Assembly (NCBI GenBank): GCA_022419385.1
Contig: JAJUBI010000008.1
Coordinates: forward strand, 1,860,001 to 1,924,000
Direction of reading: 5' to 3'
DNA length: 64,000 nucleotides
DNA from: Paraconiothyrium sp. Pb-2020
Taxonomy: Eukaryota; Ascomycota; Dothideomycetes; Pleosporales; Didymosphaeriaceae
The notes beneath the pieces were generated by a model, which saw only the letters and a program-made list of their open reading frames with translations, had not been told where the DNA came from and did no database searches. Positions 11,201-22,742 of this stretch are shown here, piece by piece. The stretch's first letter is position 1; the number at the start of each line of letters is the position of its first letter. The position numbers and the translations under genes were made by a program.

Positions 11201-11776
11201 ATTCGTGCAGAGGTCGCGGCGTTGTCATACGATGCCATGCATGATATAGAGGGCTTGGAAATCAAGGAGATCAAGAGCACGCTGCCGCCCATGAAGATCG
11301 ATATTTCGCAGACTTCGCCTAATCCGTACTCTGGGCTTAGGGAGACAAAGAGCTACAATGACAGTCTCGGCGTTGCGTCGCAAAACCCCGCTGGTAGCTC
11401 CACCAACCTTTCCATGAACTCGGGCGCTTCGACTCCGTACCAAAATGGCGACCGGAAGAAGAGCTTCGATGAGTACGACGAGGCGGCTGATGGTGGAATC
11501 AGCATGACGTTCGAAACGTCTTTCCAGGAATCGCCGTCCTCAAAGTCACCAGCAAGATCACCGCTCCCGTCTGTGCACGCGTCGCCTCAACCATCGTCGT
11601 CAGCTTGGGATACGCCGAGTTGGAAGGAAAGCGCCGCAGAACGTCCACCATTGCGGTCCTCTATGACTGAGCCCTCAACTCAGGGCGCGAATCTGGCACC
11701 GGCCTATAACGCGTGGGCAGATGAGTTCGACGACGATTTCGGGAAGGAGAAGGAGTTGAAGATGACGTTTATGTAA
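8250..11776 (+). CDS. DUF726 (TMCO4-like) family protein
   Basis: Model join(8250..10277, 10325..11776), 1159 aa. The start is the ATG in GACACAATGCC; in-frame codons before it are non-ATG. Intron of 47 bp, GTGAGT..CTAG, phase 0. The N-terminal 250 residues are acidic, disordered and Lys/Glu/Pro rich. The core has a glycine-rich double hydrophobic hairpin (LVIGLSAGLLAPLLGAGLAA, then GGFLAGAGGAA), followed by NLIVTVAGWMN and a lipase-like nucleophile motif GFSLGAR in TLVGFSLGARVIFACLKEL. This order is that of DUF726, the family of human TMCO4 and yeast Mil1/YFL034W, the latter linked to AP-1 clathrin adaptors. The C-terminal 250 residues include a basic KKEEKKGFSFWRKKK segment and a Ser/Pro-rich tail. 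The enzymatic role is unproven. Confidence 0.82.
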
Positions 11777-12394
11777 CGCTCCGACGTTACTATATTTATA
11801 CTCGGATGCCTACCCTTGTGGATACTTCTGTTGTTTATGATCGCATGTTCAGCGCGCATTTTGGGTCGGTGTCGACATTACTCTTTCGGGCGTTTCTCCT
11901 TTGGATACGGTGTTGGGTGTCTGCAGACGATACTGCAACAAGGTGCATTTCTTGCATAGGAGGGCGGGAAGGACCTTTGGGTAGTGCATATTGCTGTCTT
12001 GTGTAGCATATCGTTATGAAGGGCAGGTTGGTGTGTTGTATATACCTGGAACTAGGTATCTATCCCTATAATATAATAACTTGATGAAATGGGTGTTGGT
12101 GCCGTCCTGGGATGATACAAGGTATGAGTCTAGTTTCGGCGATTCGTATTCTCCCTGCAGTACAGTGAATGCATTCATGCGGAAAGGATGATTTGACAAT
12201 GATCTAAGCGCGACCAAGTTGCCGAGTACTTGTGACAGATCTGCATCCGTCTTCCCAAAGGGGTAAGTTCCGAATCCGCATACCTGTATCCTACCTTGGG
12301 TAGTGCACGTCAGCGATCGATACTATATCGTGGGTATACACAACACGATACCCGAGCAAACACAAACCAACGTACCTATTATACTTAACTCAAG
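11777..12394. other. Intergenic region, no gene seen
   Basis: About 620 bp between two genes on the same strand. Small open frames exist but none has protein-like composition or splice context. Expected to hold the terminator of the DUF726 gene and the promoter of the dehydrogenase gene. Confidence 0.35.
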
Positions 12395-13679
12395 ATGGGA
12401 CAAAGATCCTCCCTCGTACTCGGTCTACAGCAGACGTTCTTCCTGCCCAAGCCGACGTTTACGGAGCAAGAGTTGGGTGACCAGTCCGGGACGGTACGTA
12501 TACATTTCAGACAACTTGCGCGTCTATCTAGCAACGCGCGTGACGCAGGCAGCGTCCGTGAACTCAATCGACTATAGCGAAGTGCGTTGTTGAGATGTAG
12601 CCGAGTTGGATAGGCACGCACCTGGGAACCTGCGCAATTCCTGACCCGCGCTATCAGGTTACCATCCTCACAGGCGGCTACGCCGGCATCGGCCTGCAGC
12701 TAGCACATATGCTTTACGGCGCCAACGCCACTATCTACATCGCAGGCCGCTCGCAGGAAAAAGCTACAGGCGCGATTGCGGCGTTGAAGGAAGCGCATCC
12801 TGACTCAAAGGGCAAGCTTCATTTTCTTCACGTAGATCTAGCGGACCTCTCCACTGTCAAGCCCGCTGTTGAGAAGTTTACGAAGAAAGAGGATAGATTG
12901 GATGTCCTGGTGAATAACGCGGGGGTAATGTGGCCCCCTGAGGGGAGTAAGAGTGCGCAGGGGTATGATCTGCAAATCGGGACGAACGTATACGGGCCGT
13001 TTCTTTTGACGCATCTGCTCCGTCCGATACTTGTCGAGACGGCGAAGAAGAGTGCTGAGGGGAAGGTGAGGGTGTGCTGGGCTGGGTCGATTGGGATAGA
13101 GTGCGTGACATTTGGAACTTCCCCGGGTATGCTGACTTGCACTGACTGGGTATTCACATCTTAGGTGGGCGGCGCCGCCTGGATCTGTACTGTTTGAAAT
13201 GAAGGATGTGGAGGAGAGGGTAAAAGAAGGATTGGATAGATTCCAGATGTACGGGATGAGTAAGTGTGCAAACGTAATGCTTGGTGTTGAGGGGGCGAGG
13301 AGGGATGGCGCAGATGGAATTATCCATACCGTAAGTTTTCGGCAGCTTGATGCTATATGATAGCTGGACTGATTGGGTATAGAGCTTCAACCCCGGCAAC
13401 TTGCACTCGGAGCTTACACGGCATGCGGGCTGGATAGAAAGGATGGCGTTAAAGCCTATTCTGTATCCCACCAAATTCGGGGCCTACACCGAGCTGTTCT
13501 CGGGATGGTCGCCGGAAGTCACTAAAGAGAAGAATGGGTGCTATGTTCTGCCGTGGGGACGGATTGGTACGTACAATGTAGACATGGAGAAAGCTATTGA
13601 GAAGAAGGAAAATGGGGGCGGAGGCAAGGCGGAGAAGCTGTGGGAGCTCTGTTGGGATATCACGAAAGCATTTATGTAA
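12395..13679 (+). CDS. Short-chain dehydrogenase/reductase
   Basis: Model join(12395..12493, 12658..13100, 13165..13330, 13383..13679), 334 aa. A classical SDR that uses NAD(P)(H) to oxidise or reduce an alcohol/ketone. Exon 2 opens with the cofactor motif TGGYAGIG (TGxxxGxG), and continues with FLHVDLADL and NNAGVMWPP. Exon 3 supplies the catalytic YGMSK (YxxxK) in FQMYGMSKCANVM, and exon 4 SFNPGNLHSEL. It resembles the retinol-dehydrogenase/WW-domain-oxidoreductase-like SDRs common in fungi, but the substrate is unknown. The second junction (GA|GTGCGT..CTTAG|G) was chosen because it restores frame exactly between the strand region and the active site. The 164-bp first intron is longer than the others, so the extreme N-terminus (MGQRSS...) is the least certain part. 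No signal peptide. Confidence 0.82.
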
Positions 13680-16600
13680 AGCCAAGGACAAAAAAACAGA
13701 CGGGGATGTATTAGTATGCTGCATGCTGATGCAACTCAGCTCGCAGTGAGGTGAGCACAATAGTGAGGCAACAGAAAATTCAATGCTTCTCGCATCGACG
13801 CAAGAAGGACATGCAGCGTCATATTACCATATCGAAGATGCGCTACACATTGAATTACCCTAGGCTGACTAATGCTCTACATCTATCTGGCCTTCCTTAC
13901 AATATAAGAGGCTGGTGTGATGAAACCATTTCCATGAAGTACGCCAGGATTCGTTAAAGTAGTGCTGGAACGCACTGGAAGTGGCAAGTCTGACGGCAAT
14001 GCATGGCGAGCCGTGCGCCAACAAGTGAGGTCTTTCATCGTTACTGTGGGTTACGATCAGAGCTCACTATTGTTAAATTATATGAAAGATACTGAAGGCT
14101 TTAGCCAGGAGAAAGTAGCTGGCATTGATGTTGCAAGTCGTTTGGGCAGGTCTAGTCTATTCACAGTGTACCTTCCCCGAAAATGCTCTCAGCCGCGGAG
14201 CAACTGTGCCTTCAAAGTCCTTCCTCGGCTTTGGGTCCGAACTGCAATAGTCGGCAAGCGATGTTGCTCACTTGAGACTATCGCTCGCTCTACGTCGATC
14301 AGCATGATACGGCGCACATCACCGTGAACTAAGATTCTTCGACTGGCATCTGACCATACCAGTCATTGCGGCAGGCGATAGCCTCCACGATCTATTGAAT
14401 CGTTGGTATGGCCGGTGCGATAGTGCGTGGAATCGGATAAATACCTGTGTGGGCCAAGAGTCAAGCGGTAGGCCAGGCTTTGCGTTCAAGGCAGAACGTG
14501 ATACTCTTGTTCAAAAATAGCATGACTGTTCACAATGTTCGGACCTGTGAGGCGAAGAACGGCGGTGTTTGAGTTCGATCAAGTGGAAGGTTTAACAGGA
14601 GCATGGACTAGCAGAGCGGCGTGCCCGAGCTTCTCGCAACGACGATGCTGCCAGTTTTACCTCGACAATATAGGGAACTATCTTGATTTCATGTTGGTGC
14701 GGAAGTCGGCGAACGGTGTATGCTTGGAAGCACGGTGCTCGATATCCACAATGGTTCGGGCGAAGCCTAGACCGCTACAGTGTGTTGGCCAGCGACGACC
14801 GGTCAATTCCATCGGATAACAAGCCCGAAGTGGATACTGTGTATACTCTGCAACAACGGGGCATGGGGAAGTGGGTATCGTGAACGTGGGGAAGCATGAC
14901 TCGCAGTGCTTCGCCAAGCCTCTAGAGTAGGCCGAGCTGACATCTAGGGTCATCGACAAGCGCTCTGTGGTTAGAGATGCTGTGTAGACTAATTGACTAG
15001 ACTCTTGCCAAGACCATATTCGGCTCATGCCAAGAGGACTGCAATGGTGCAGTGTCCGGAGGAAGTTCCGACTCGATCAGAAGCGACTGTTGTGAAAGCA
15101 GGTAGATGAACTTGCGAGGAGGACAGAGGCTTCAGAGGGGCGAAACTGCCACGTGCAATCGAACAATAAGCCGCCCGCGCCAGCCCGAGCGACGTGCAAG
15201 TCCAGTAGATTCGTATTTAATCAGTCATGTCAGGCAACAAAGCATTGCCAAGAGCACCAAGATCTAAGCTTGGTGTACGGCGGGCGGGAGGGTAGCTGAG
15301 GTTTTTTTGGAGTCATGCAGACAAAAATGCCGCCTGTAGCATGATATGGTGACAAGAGCTACCAGGGTGAACCATAGCTGAAGCCACAAGGCGTTCACAC
15401 GTATCCCAGGCTGCTATATTCGGCGCCGTCGGCTCGCTTGAACCCGCGTCGTCCCGCCATGGCGGCTCTTTCGATGACTTTCACATCTAGTTAGTGTTCT
15501 TGGAATAGCCAGACAGGTTCGTCAATTTCCAGTAACGTCCCGTTGGAGAGCTACCACTTATCTGGACCACGTTGTGTGAGAATGCCAGCTCATGATCGCG
15601 CCTAACATAACTCTCTGTCCATAATACCATGCCGCGGAGCAGTTCCTACGAAGCAGGCCTCGATTTCTGCGTTACTTGAATTGGGAAACTAGTGTTAGCC
15701 AACAAGCGTAGCCCAACAGACACGGGGAATCCGAGCACTATCTCCATTCCATTGGGACCGACAGAGCGAATCAAGAGGATATAGAATGCACTTATGCCTG
15801 GATTCGTATTGGCAAGTTGGACCTATCGCTACACACAGGGTTGCGCGAAGCTCAAGCTTCACCGGCAGTGTGAGGTTGCCTTGGCATGCTGCAAGCCAAG
15901 ACTATGAGACGACTTCTCCAGCCATGATTCCCGACCCTCTACATTCCATCCAAGGCGCTTACGAGAGCGAAGTGGGTATCAGACCACCTACGCATGGTTT
16001 GGTCGTATGTCAAAGTACTCGATTTTGTATTGGAGACAACATTCGAGTGGGATGCTGAACGGGAAAGTCCTTGCATATCGCAGAGAACCGCCGAAAGGCA
16101 AGATGTGTCGATGCCAGCAGTAGAACCAGTGATCCGTTCTCACTGCTGGTTTCGCGTCCATGACGATTCCTCACCATCCGGACTCCCGATAGCTTGGGAA
16201 GTGCGGCTGATCGCCGCCATGCTGATAGTCTGGGAATCCTTTTAGGGAAGTCGACTCACGTGGCGACGTCCCGAGACGAGATTGTACAAGGATGTCTGTT
16301 TCATGCAGAAAAAGGTCCAAAGTCCAGGGTCCGGCCCAGCGACCTGGTTGGAGCTTTATTCTGACGCCGAGGGGATGGGCTTCCATAGTAGACTTTCTCC
16401 GAAGGTTTGCTTTGATTAATCTGCAAGGTGACGAGACCAAAGGATCACCAACAGAGAAGAGCAGAAGCTACCGCCTGGAATGGCTTCAGTCTGCTTGTGT
16501 CAGCATGGTATGCCTCCCGGCAGGGCGAACGGACAGCACACCATCATGTTGCCTCACGACTGCTGATGTGCGTGTGCTCGGGACACTCTTGGGTAACAGC

Positions 16601-18172
16601 GCAGTTTTGGCCGCCCCCGCAGCGGAACTGTGGAGATGAGAAAGGTGGTGGCTGCGAGAGTCTATTCGCTTATTTGGCGGGACCTTGGCATCGGGCTCGT
16701 CTAACGAACCATTTACGGCATAGTTTGACTTCAAAGCCATCGACTCCGTTCCAGACTCCGTCCTCAATCGGTCACCCTCACACCTTGCTTGTCCCACAAA
16801 TCGCTTGTTATGTGTACATCCTCGCGCCTCGCACTGTGCATAGGGCTTGTGGCACTCGGTGCTCCTCAGGCTCTTGGCTACTCGCATAAGATCTATTTTA
16901 AACTCCTAGCTCTGAACGAAAAGCCTCAGATACGCTGCACCGAGTCCACCCTACAGCAAGCGTCCGCCATGCATACAGCGCCTTCCGGTGAGAAAGCTAC
17001 ACCGTTAGGGCTACACACCTTTAAACAAGGAACTCGCCCATCGCGTTTACTGCCATGTTTTGTCAAACCTCAGCTGTGGCTGACAATGCCAAGATACGGC
17101 GGAGGCGTGGTCATCGGTTTTGGATCTAGACATTCGCCTTCCATTACCGCATTTGCTCTATCTTGAGCATGTGGGTCAATAGCATAGGTATTTGTGTGCT
17201 TGACTGGCTTTACTGGTCCGCTGCCAAGCCAAACATTGCAGCAAACAAAAAACACGGCCGCCAGACCGGAGCTACAGGGCTGCCTAAGAACCTGAGCATC
17301 AGGAAGCACACCCCCACAAAATGAATCATAATGAATATGGCATACACGAGATCTGACCAAGGCTCACAAATCCAGGTCATTATAGGCACAGTATCCGCTC
17401 CGGTAGCGGCAAGCACATGGAATCGTTCACTGTCGGTGTACCTATGTCAATAGGGTACCATTGCGATTGATTGGCCGTAGGTTCTGACTGAGCATTGTGG
17501 GCATCACAGGGCTCGTGGAACCACATGCAAGGCCTTACTAGAATGAGACTTTACTCAGTTGTTATGACCGCTAGACGGACCATAGCCAAGCTTGGCACAT
17601 AGCTTGTGTGGTCTGAAGAGCCCCATGCAGCTGAGTAGGTTCAAAAGAGGCGGTCGTCGCGTATCGCTATTCTCAACAGGGTTCTCTTCCCTTTCAAGGC
17701 ACTGTCTATCGAATACCGCTGGCAATGCTTGGCCCAAGGTCTCAGTTGCGCACGTGGCAATTGCACCAAAGCTTAGACGAGTGTTCAAGCTTCACAAGGA
17801 ACGCCCACATCTAGACCCACATATTGGCAGCAGCGTCAGGCGTATACGAGGAATATCTCGAGCCACATCGCCGTCTGCCCACGATCCATGCATCTAAGCG
17901 AGCATGTTTCCTGGCCTGGACTCACCAAAATCCTTGGGGTGGAGCATCCTCTAGGATGGTGTGAGACGGAAGCACCGATACATTGAATCTAGGTCTCTCA
18001 TGCGCGGGGTTCGGGAGATATTGATTTAGGACTACGGGGAGCATCCAGAACTCTCGTGTTGTGGTCGTTGTCGAAGTATAAAATATATGATAAATGCCTC
18101 TCAATACTCGCTCATCCAACAAGTTTCTCAAAACTGCTCTTGGGTCTCTTGGTCCACAACGCAGCCTTCATC
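13680..18172. other. 4.5-kb gene-free stretch
   Basis: The largest gap in the window. Open frames are short (under 155 codons), overlap on all frames and show none of the domain or splice patterns seen elsewhere. A minus-strand stretch at about 17170-17416 reads as hydrophobic (MTWICEPWSDLVYAIF..., then VGVCFLMLRFL) and could be a relic of a membrane-protein gene, but it ends quickly and has no partner exons I can justify. I see no terminal repeats, poly-A tract or transposase/reverse-transcriptase motif. The base composition is not visibly AT-rich, as heavy RIP would make it. Confidence 0.4.
18077..18084 (+). promoter_or_regulatory. TATA box of the multicopper oxidase gene
   Basis: TATAAAAT 89 bp upstream of the start codon at 18173, at a suitable distance for a core promoter with a roughly 50-base 5' leader. 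Inferred from position only. Confidence 0.45.
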
Positions 18173-20095
18173 ATGAGATACTATTTTCCAATTGCCTTGG
18201 CTTCCCTCTTTGCTGGCCAAACTCTGGCCGGCGACGACCAGTGGCTGAGCCCAGTGTATAAAGAGATATTTCAGAACGAGCTTCCAACTCCACCAACCAA
18301 GGACAAGAAATACTCATACTATAACTCGACCACAAATCGCTACATCGATTACTACGAAGTAGAGATCAAGCCGTTCGAGCAGCAAGTTTACAAGGGCTTG
18401 AAGCCGGCCCAGCTCGTCGGTTATGGTACGTATATCCTATCAGTGTGGAAGTACATGGTTGACGAAGTATAGATGGCATCTCACCTGGCCCAACATTCCG
18501 CATGGAGAAGGGCCGCGAAGCTATTGTGCGGTTCGTCAACCATGGCGAGAAGGACATCTCCGTACACCTCCACGGCTCTTACAGTCGGGCACCGTTCGAT
18601 GGTTGGGCTGAGGACGTGACCAAGAAGAACCAATACAAGGATTACTGTGAGTACATAAGTCAGCCCGAGTATATATTCCAGTACTAACACGGCACCAGAT
18701 TATCCGAACAGACAGGCTGCCCGCACTCTCTGGTACCATGATCATGCTATTCACCACACGGCTGAGAATGCCTATTTTGGAATGGCTGGGTTTTACATCC
18801 TGCACGACCCAGAAGAAGACAAGCTCAATCTCCCTGCTGGAGACTATGACCTGCCTCTAGCCCTGGCCGCGAAGCAGTACAACTCCGATGGTACGCTCTT
18901 CAGCCCTGCAGACGAAACAGTCTCTCTCTACGGCGACGTCATTCATGTCAATGGCCAACCATGGCCATACAAGAAAGTAGAGCCACGCAAGTACAGGCTC
19001 CGATTCTTGGACACTTCCATCAGCCGTGCGTTCAAGCTCACCTTTGAGGATTCGAAGGCTAAAAAGGTTCCCTTCAATGTCATCGCTTCTGATGCCGGTC
19101 TACTCACCAAACCCGTACCATCAGATAACTTGGAGATCTCTATGGCCGAGCGCTGGGAGGTCATCATCGACTTTAGCCAATACAAGGGCCAGAACGTGAC
19201 ACTGAAGAACGCTCGCGACGTCCAGGCTGATGAGGATTACAATAGTACAGACAAGGTCATGCAATTTGTGGTAGGCGACACCGTCACGAGTGATCAAGGT
19301 AACGGCAATCTCCCTGGTTCACTCCGCAACGTTCCTTTCCCACCAAGCAAGAGTGGTGTCGACCGGAAGTTCAAGTTCGAGCGACAGGGCGGAGAATGGA
19401 AGGTCAATGGTGTCACCTTCGCAGACGTCAACAATCGCATTCTTGCTAAGCCTCCGCGCGGCGCTATTGAGATCTGGGAGCTCGAAAATGGCGGAGGCGG
19501 CTGGTCTCACCCTGTTCACATCCACTTGATCGACTTCCAGATCATCTCCCGCGTAGGTGGACGTCCTGTCCTGAACTACGAGAAGGAAGCACTCAAGGAC
19601 GTCGTGCTCCTCGGCACCTCGGAGACTGTCCAAGTCATTGCGCGCTATGCCCCATGGGATGGCGTCTACATGTTCCACTGCCATAACCTTATCCACGAGG
19701 ATCACGACATGATGGCTGCATTCAACGTCTCGAGCTTGGCTGATTTCGGCTATCCTGAGACTACCAAGTTCATCGACCCAATGGAAGAACGATGGAGATC
19801 GCGTGATTACGACGACTCGGCTTTTACGGAGCAAGCTATCCAGGATCGTTGCCACGACTTCTACATGTTGGATGCGTACGACAAGGTCGACGATGTTGAA
19901 GTAGCGCTTGAGTCGTACTACGCCAATGGCCCACCAAAGACTACCCTCGCCACAAGCACGGTCAAGGCCAGCACTACCACTCCGTCGGTAACAACTAAGG
20001 CTGCGACTTCGACTATCACCTCTTCAGCGAAGCTAACGTCTTCGACCAAGTCCGACGACAAGACGACGACGACGAAGACGACTACCAAGAAATGA
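18173..20095 (+). CDS. Secreted multicopper oxidase (bilirubin oxidase/laccase-like)
   Basis: Model join(18173..18425, 18473..18646, 18699..20095), 607 aa. A copper enzyme that oxidises phenolic or metal substrates while reducing O2 to water. Residues 1-19 form a signal peptide ending in GQTLAG. All four copper-binding segments are present: HLHG at 116-119, WYHDH near 155-159, HPVHIH at 413-418 and HCHNLIHEDHDM at 469-480, which holds the type-1 Cys-His pair. The partner residues ISPGPTFR and GWAEDV fit the ascomycete bilirubin-oxidase/CotA-like branch rather than classical laccases. After the catalytic part comes a Thr/Ser/Lys-rich tail (about 560-607), probably O-mannosylated; no GPI signal ends it. 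The two introns (47 and 52 bp) split the first and second copper motifs. The substrate cannot be read from sequence. Confidence 0.9.
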
Positions 20096-20533
20096 TTGAT
20101 GCAACGATGCGGGTAAAAATATGGACATACACGTTGCTTTAGGGTTGAATACTGTACATATCTGCTCTCTTTATGGAACTACTTAGACTGACGAGAACTG
20201 CCTTACGAAGATCATGACCATGACATACCTAATGTAAATAATCCGATCGCTCTCTAGCTACCTCAAATAGTCTGGTGAAGGTGAATATTTAATTTTCCAT
20301 GAACATTGCGCCTCCAGGTACATGCTGCTGCTCAGGTGACGCATACACGCATTTTCACAAGCATCCGTGCCACCATTTCATCGATCATGCTCGGTGCACT
20401 GGCATCACATTGTTGACAATGAGGCTGCTCTAGGCTCAATATAATACTTTCCCCGATGTTCCACAGATACTTCGATACAGTACTGCACCCCTCCGAACGA
20501 TTGATCAATCGGTCAACCTTGCAGTAGTTCGCA
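20096..20533. other. Intergenic region, no gene seen
   Basis: 438 bp between the oxidase and the first of the duplicated 2EXR-like genes. No coding signal; contains the promoter of the downstream gene. Confidence 0.35.
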
Positions 20534-21303
20534 ATGGCTATTTCTCGATCGCCGAACGGTCTCCTGGAGTTACCCAAAGCCCCGGATCATCTGGTCGCCA
20601 TGTAAGTAATCCGTCCGGTTCAGTATCCCTTGACGAATATTAACAGTGAATCTGTAGTGCCTCTAGAAATGCGACAGAGTCTCCTCTGCTTCTCCTCCCG
20701 GCAGAACTGCGCAATCGCATCTTCCGATATGCATCAAGTGGTTGCCAGATCCACATCAAGCGGCGTCCGCTACCCAAGACACCATATCCGCGTCTGGATG
20801 CAAATAAACCGTCATTCCTCTACTCCAAAGTCTTCGAACAGGACACCGACCGCCAGTTACCTCCATCTCACACGGGCCTGAATCTCGCCCTCGTCAGTCG
20901 CCAAGTGTACTGTGAGACGGCATTGCTTCCATATGTGTACAACACTTTCGTCCTGGATCTGACCGTACGAGAAGCCGACCATAAAGGCGGTGTCCCTGGC
21001 GGTGTCGGGCTCTGGCTCTCTCAGTTCGTGGAGGCGTTGAAGCCCGCCCAACTCTCTGCTTTCCAGTCGATTCTCCTGACGAACAACGGTAACGTTTTGC
21101 TACTGGAGCTGTTCCTCCAGTTGATCAGCCATGGACGGATGACTTCTAAGTTCCCTGCTGTGCAGAAGATCTTCGTCATGGGGCGATTTTTCGCTCTAGG
21201 TGATTGGGTGCCTTCCTACCTCAAGACGGCACAGAAAGGGCTGCCTCGTTTGGAGGAAATGGGCCTTGAGGCCGGCAGGGCTCTTGATGTCATGGTCGTG
21301 TAG
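20534..21303 (+). CDS. 2EXR/F-box-like protein, tandem copy 1
   Basis: Model join(20534..20601, 20658..21303), 237 aa. Function unknown. Exon 1 is exactly 68 nt (NGLLELPKAPDHLVA...) and the intron sits after two bases of an Ile codon, both identical to the next gene. The acceptor at 20656-20657 (CTGTAG) was chosen over the earlier ACAG because only it restores the frame that reads SRNATESPLLLLPAELRNRIFRYASSG. The LPAELRNRIFRYA helix is the 2EXR/F-box-like signature. A second conserved block, LVSRQVYCETALLPYVYNTF, follows near 125, as in this fungal family. The C-terminal third is hydrophobic and leucine rich, without transmembrane character. It is a clear paralogue of the gene at 21925. Confidence 0.7.
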
Positions 21304-21924
21304 AATGAGGCGATGGTAGCATGGAAACATGCGGGATGCTTGCTATTGATTGGAAAATGAAGCAGGATCGAGGTTTTTGGGACAGCTTGGCGCGGTGGAG
21401 CGTATATGTGTTCATATGCAAGTTGGTGGAGTTGGCTTGTGACTGGCATTGAGACAGCCCACTAATGTTCTTTGAACATCATTCATTCGATAGCAAATCC
21501 CATTGTGCATTATCAGTAGCTACGCGACATTCTTTCAGCTTTACAACCACAGTGACCTATGCAACAATGCCTCAAGAAAGGCTTCCACAAGGCCTTATAC
21601 TTATCGGATTTTCTGATTGGCATTTCAGTGCAACTTCAACCGGATGCATGTCAAGAATTTGTAGCATTGAATGTAAGGTGATTGCCGTCCTGACACCTGG
21701 GGTTGAAATACGATGCTCTCTGATCAAAGCGCCATTTACTGGCTTCCTTACCCGAACTATTATTTGATAATCGTGGCATTGATCGGTGCATTGGAACATT
21801 TCCACTCTGCTCTCTATATAAAGCCGCACTCCCTGCGACCTACTCCGTCCACACCCCTCCCAGCTCACCCAGTCAACCAACCAACTACCCCACAGAAGCC
21901 AGCAGGGTGAACAACCTCATCGTC
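21304..21924. other. Spacer between tandem paralogues
   Basis: 621 bp with no gene seen. The only clear element is a TATATAAA box near the downstream gene (21815-21822). Confidence 0.35.
21815..21822 (+). promoter_or_regulatory. TATA box of tandem copy 2
   Basis: TATATAAA 103 bp upstream of the start codon at 21925, followed by a pyrimidine/CA-rich leader typical of fungal transcription starts. Confidence 0.45.
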
Positions 21925-22688
21925 ATGACTGTTCCTCTCTTGCAGAATGGCCTGCTCGATTTGTCGAAGACGCCAGACCACCTCATACCAATGTAAGCCA
22001 TTCCCTGCCTGATGAAACTTCCAGACTAATGCGACACAGTGCCCAGCGAAACGCTACCCAGTCACCACTCCTTCGTCTACCCGCCGAGATCCGGTCCAAG
22101 ATCTTCCGGTATGCGACGGGTGGCACAGAATTCCTGATGACCATGCCTCGTGGATACATCAGAGGCTTTAAAAGGCCGATACAGAGGCCTACTAGATGCA
22201 CCAAAGCCCTTGACGAGGTGCAATTCTACAAGGTCTCCATTGCCGGGCTCTCTGGGGCCAACACCACCGACCTACGACGCAGCGGCTTATACCTTCCTCA
22301 GGTCAGCCGCCAGATCTACAGCGAGACAGCAACGCTGATCTTCGAGAATAACACCTTCGCCCTCAATCTTCCTCGTGTGCCAGACCGATGGGACCAATAC
22401 AGGTTAGAGGGGCTGTTGTCACTCTTCATCAACGCGTTGATTCCAGCGCAGCGCGCTTCTATCCGCGAGCTCAAGTTCATCGGACGGAACCAACTACTCC
22501 CCTTAGCCCACCGGTTTCAGGATCGCGAGCCACCGCTGACTGCTGTGTTACCCAATTTGGAGGTGGTTTGGCTTGAAGAGGGGTATGAGAAGTCCTTCAG
22601 CCCGATGGGACGCCCCTTTCCAGATATGGACGCTTCGGACATTGTCAACTACGGAGAGCACAAGAGGGTGGATATCGCTTGGTATTAA
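21925..22688 (+). CDS. 2EXR/F-box-like protein, tandem copy 2
   Basis: Model join(21925..21992, 22040..22688), 238 aa. Same plan as copy 1: a 68-nt first exon (NGLLDLSKTPDHLIP...), an intron of 47 bp in the same phase at the same residue, then AQRNATQSPLLRLPAEIRSKIFRYATGG and VSRQIYSETATLIFENNTF. The C-terminal halves have diverged far more than the N-terminal 50 residues, suggesting an old duplication with relaxed or diversifying selection on the C-terminus. The gene ends 54 bp before the convergent DUF2985 gene. Function unknown; the LPxEIRxxIF helix supports membership of the same family as the genes at 313 and 29151. Confidence 0.72.
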
Positions 22689-22742
22689 GGTATGAATGGC
22701 AGCGATAAGCGTTATGGTCCATAGGTTATAGATATTGCAAGC

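Noticed and set aside
14535..15028. Overlapping open frames on both strands in the large gap
   Set aside because: No domain, no splice-linked partner exon and random-like composition.
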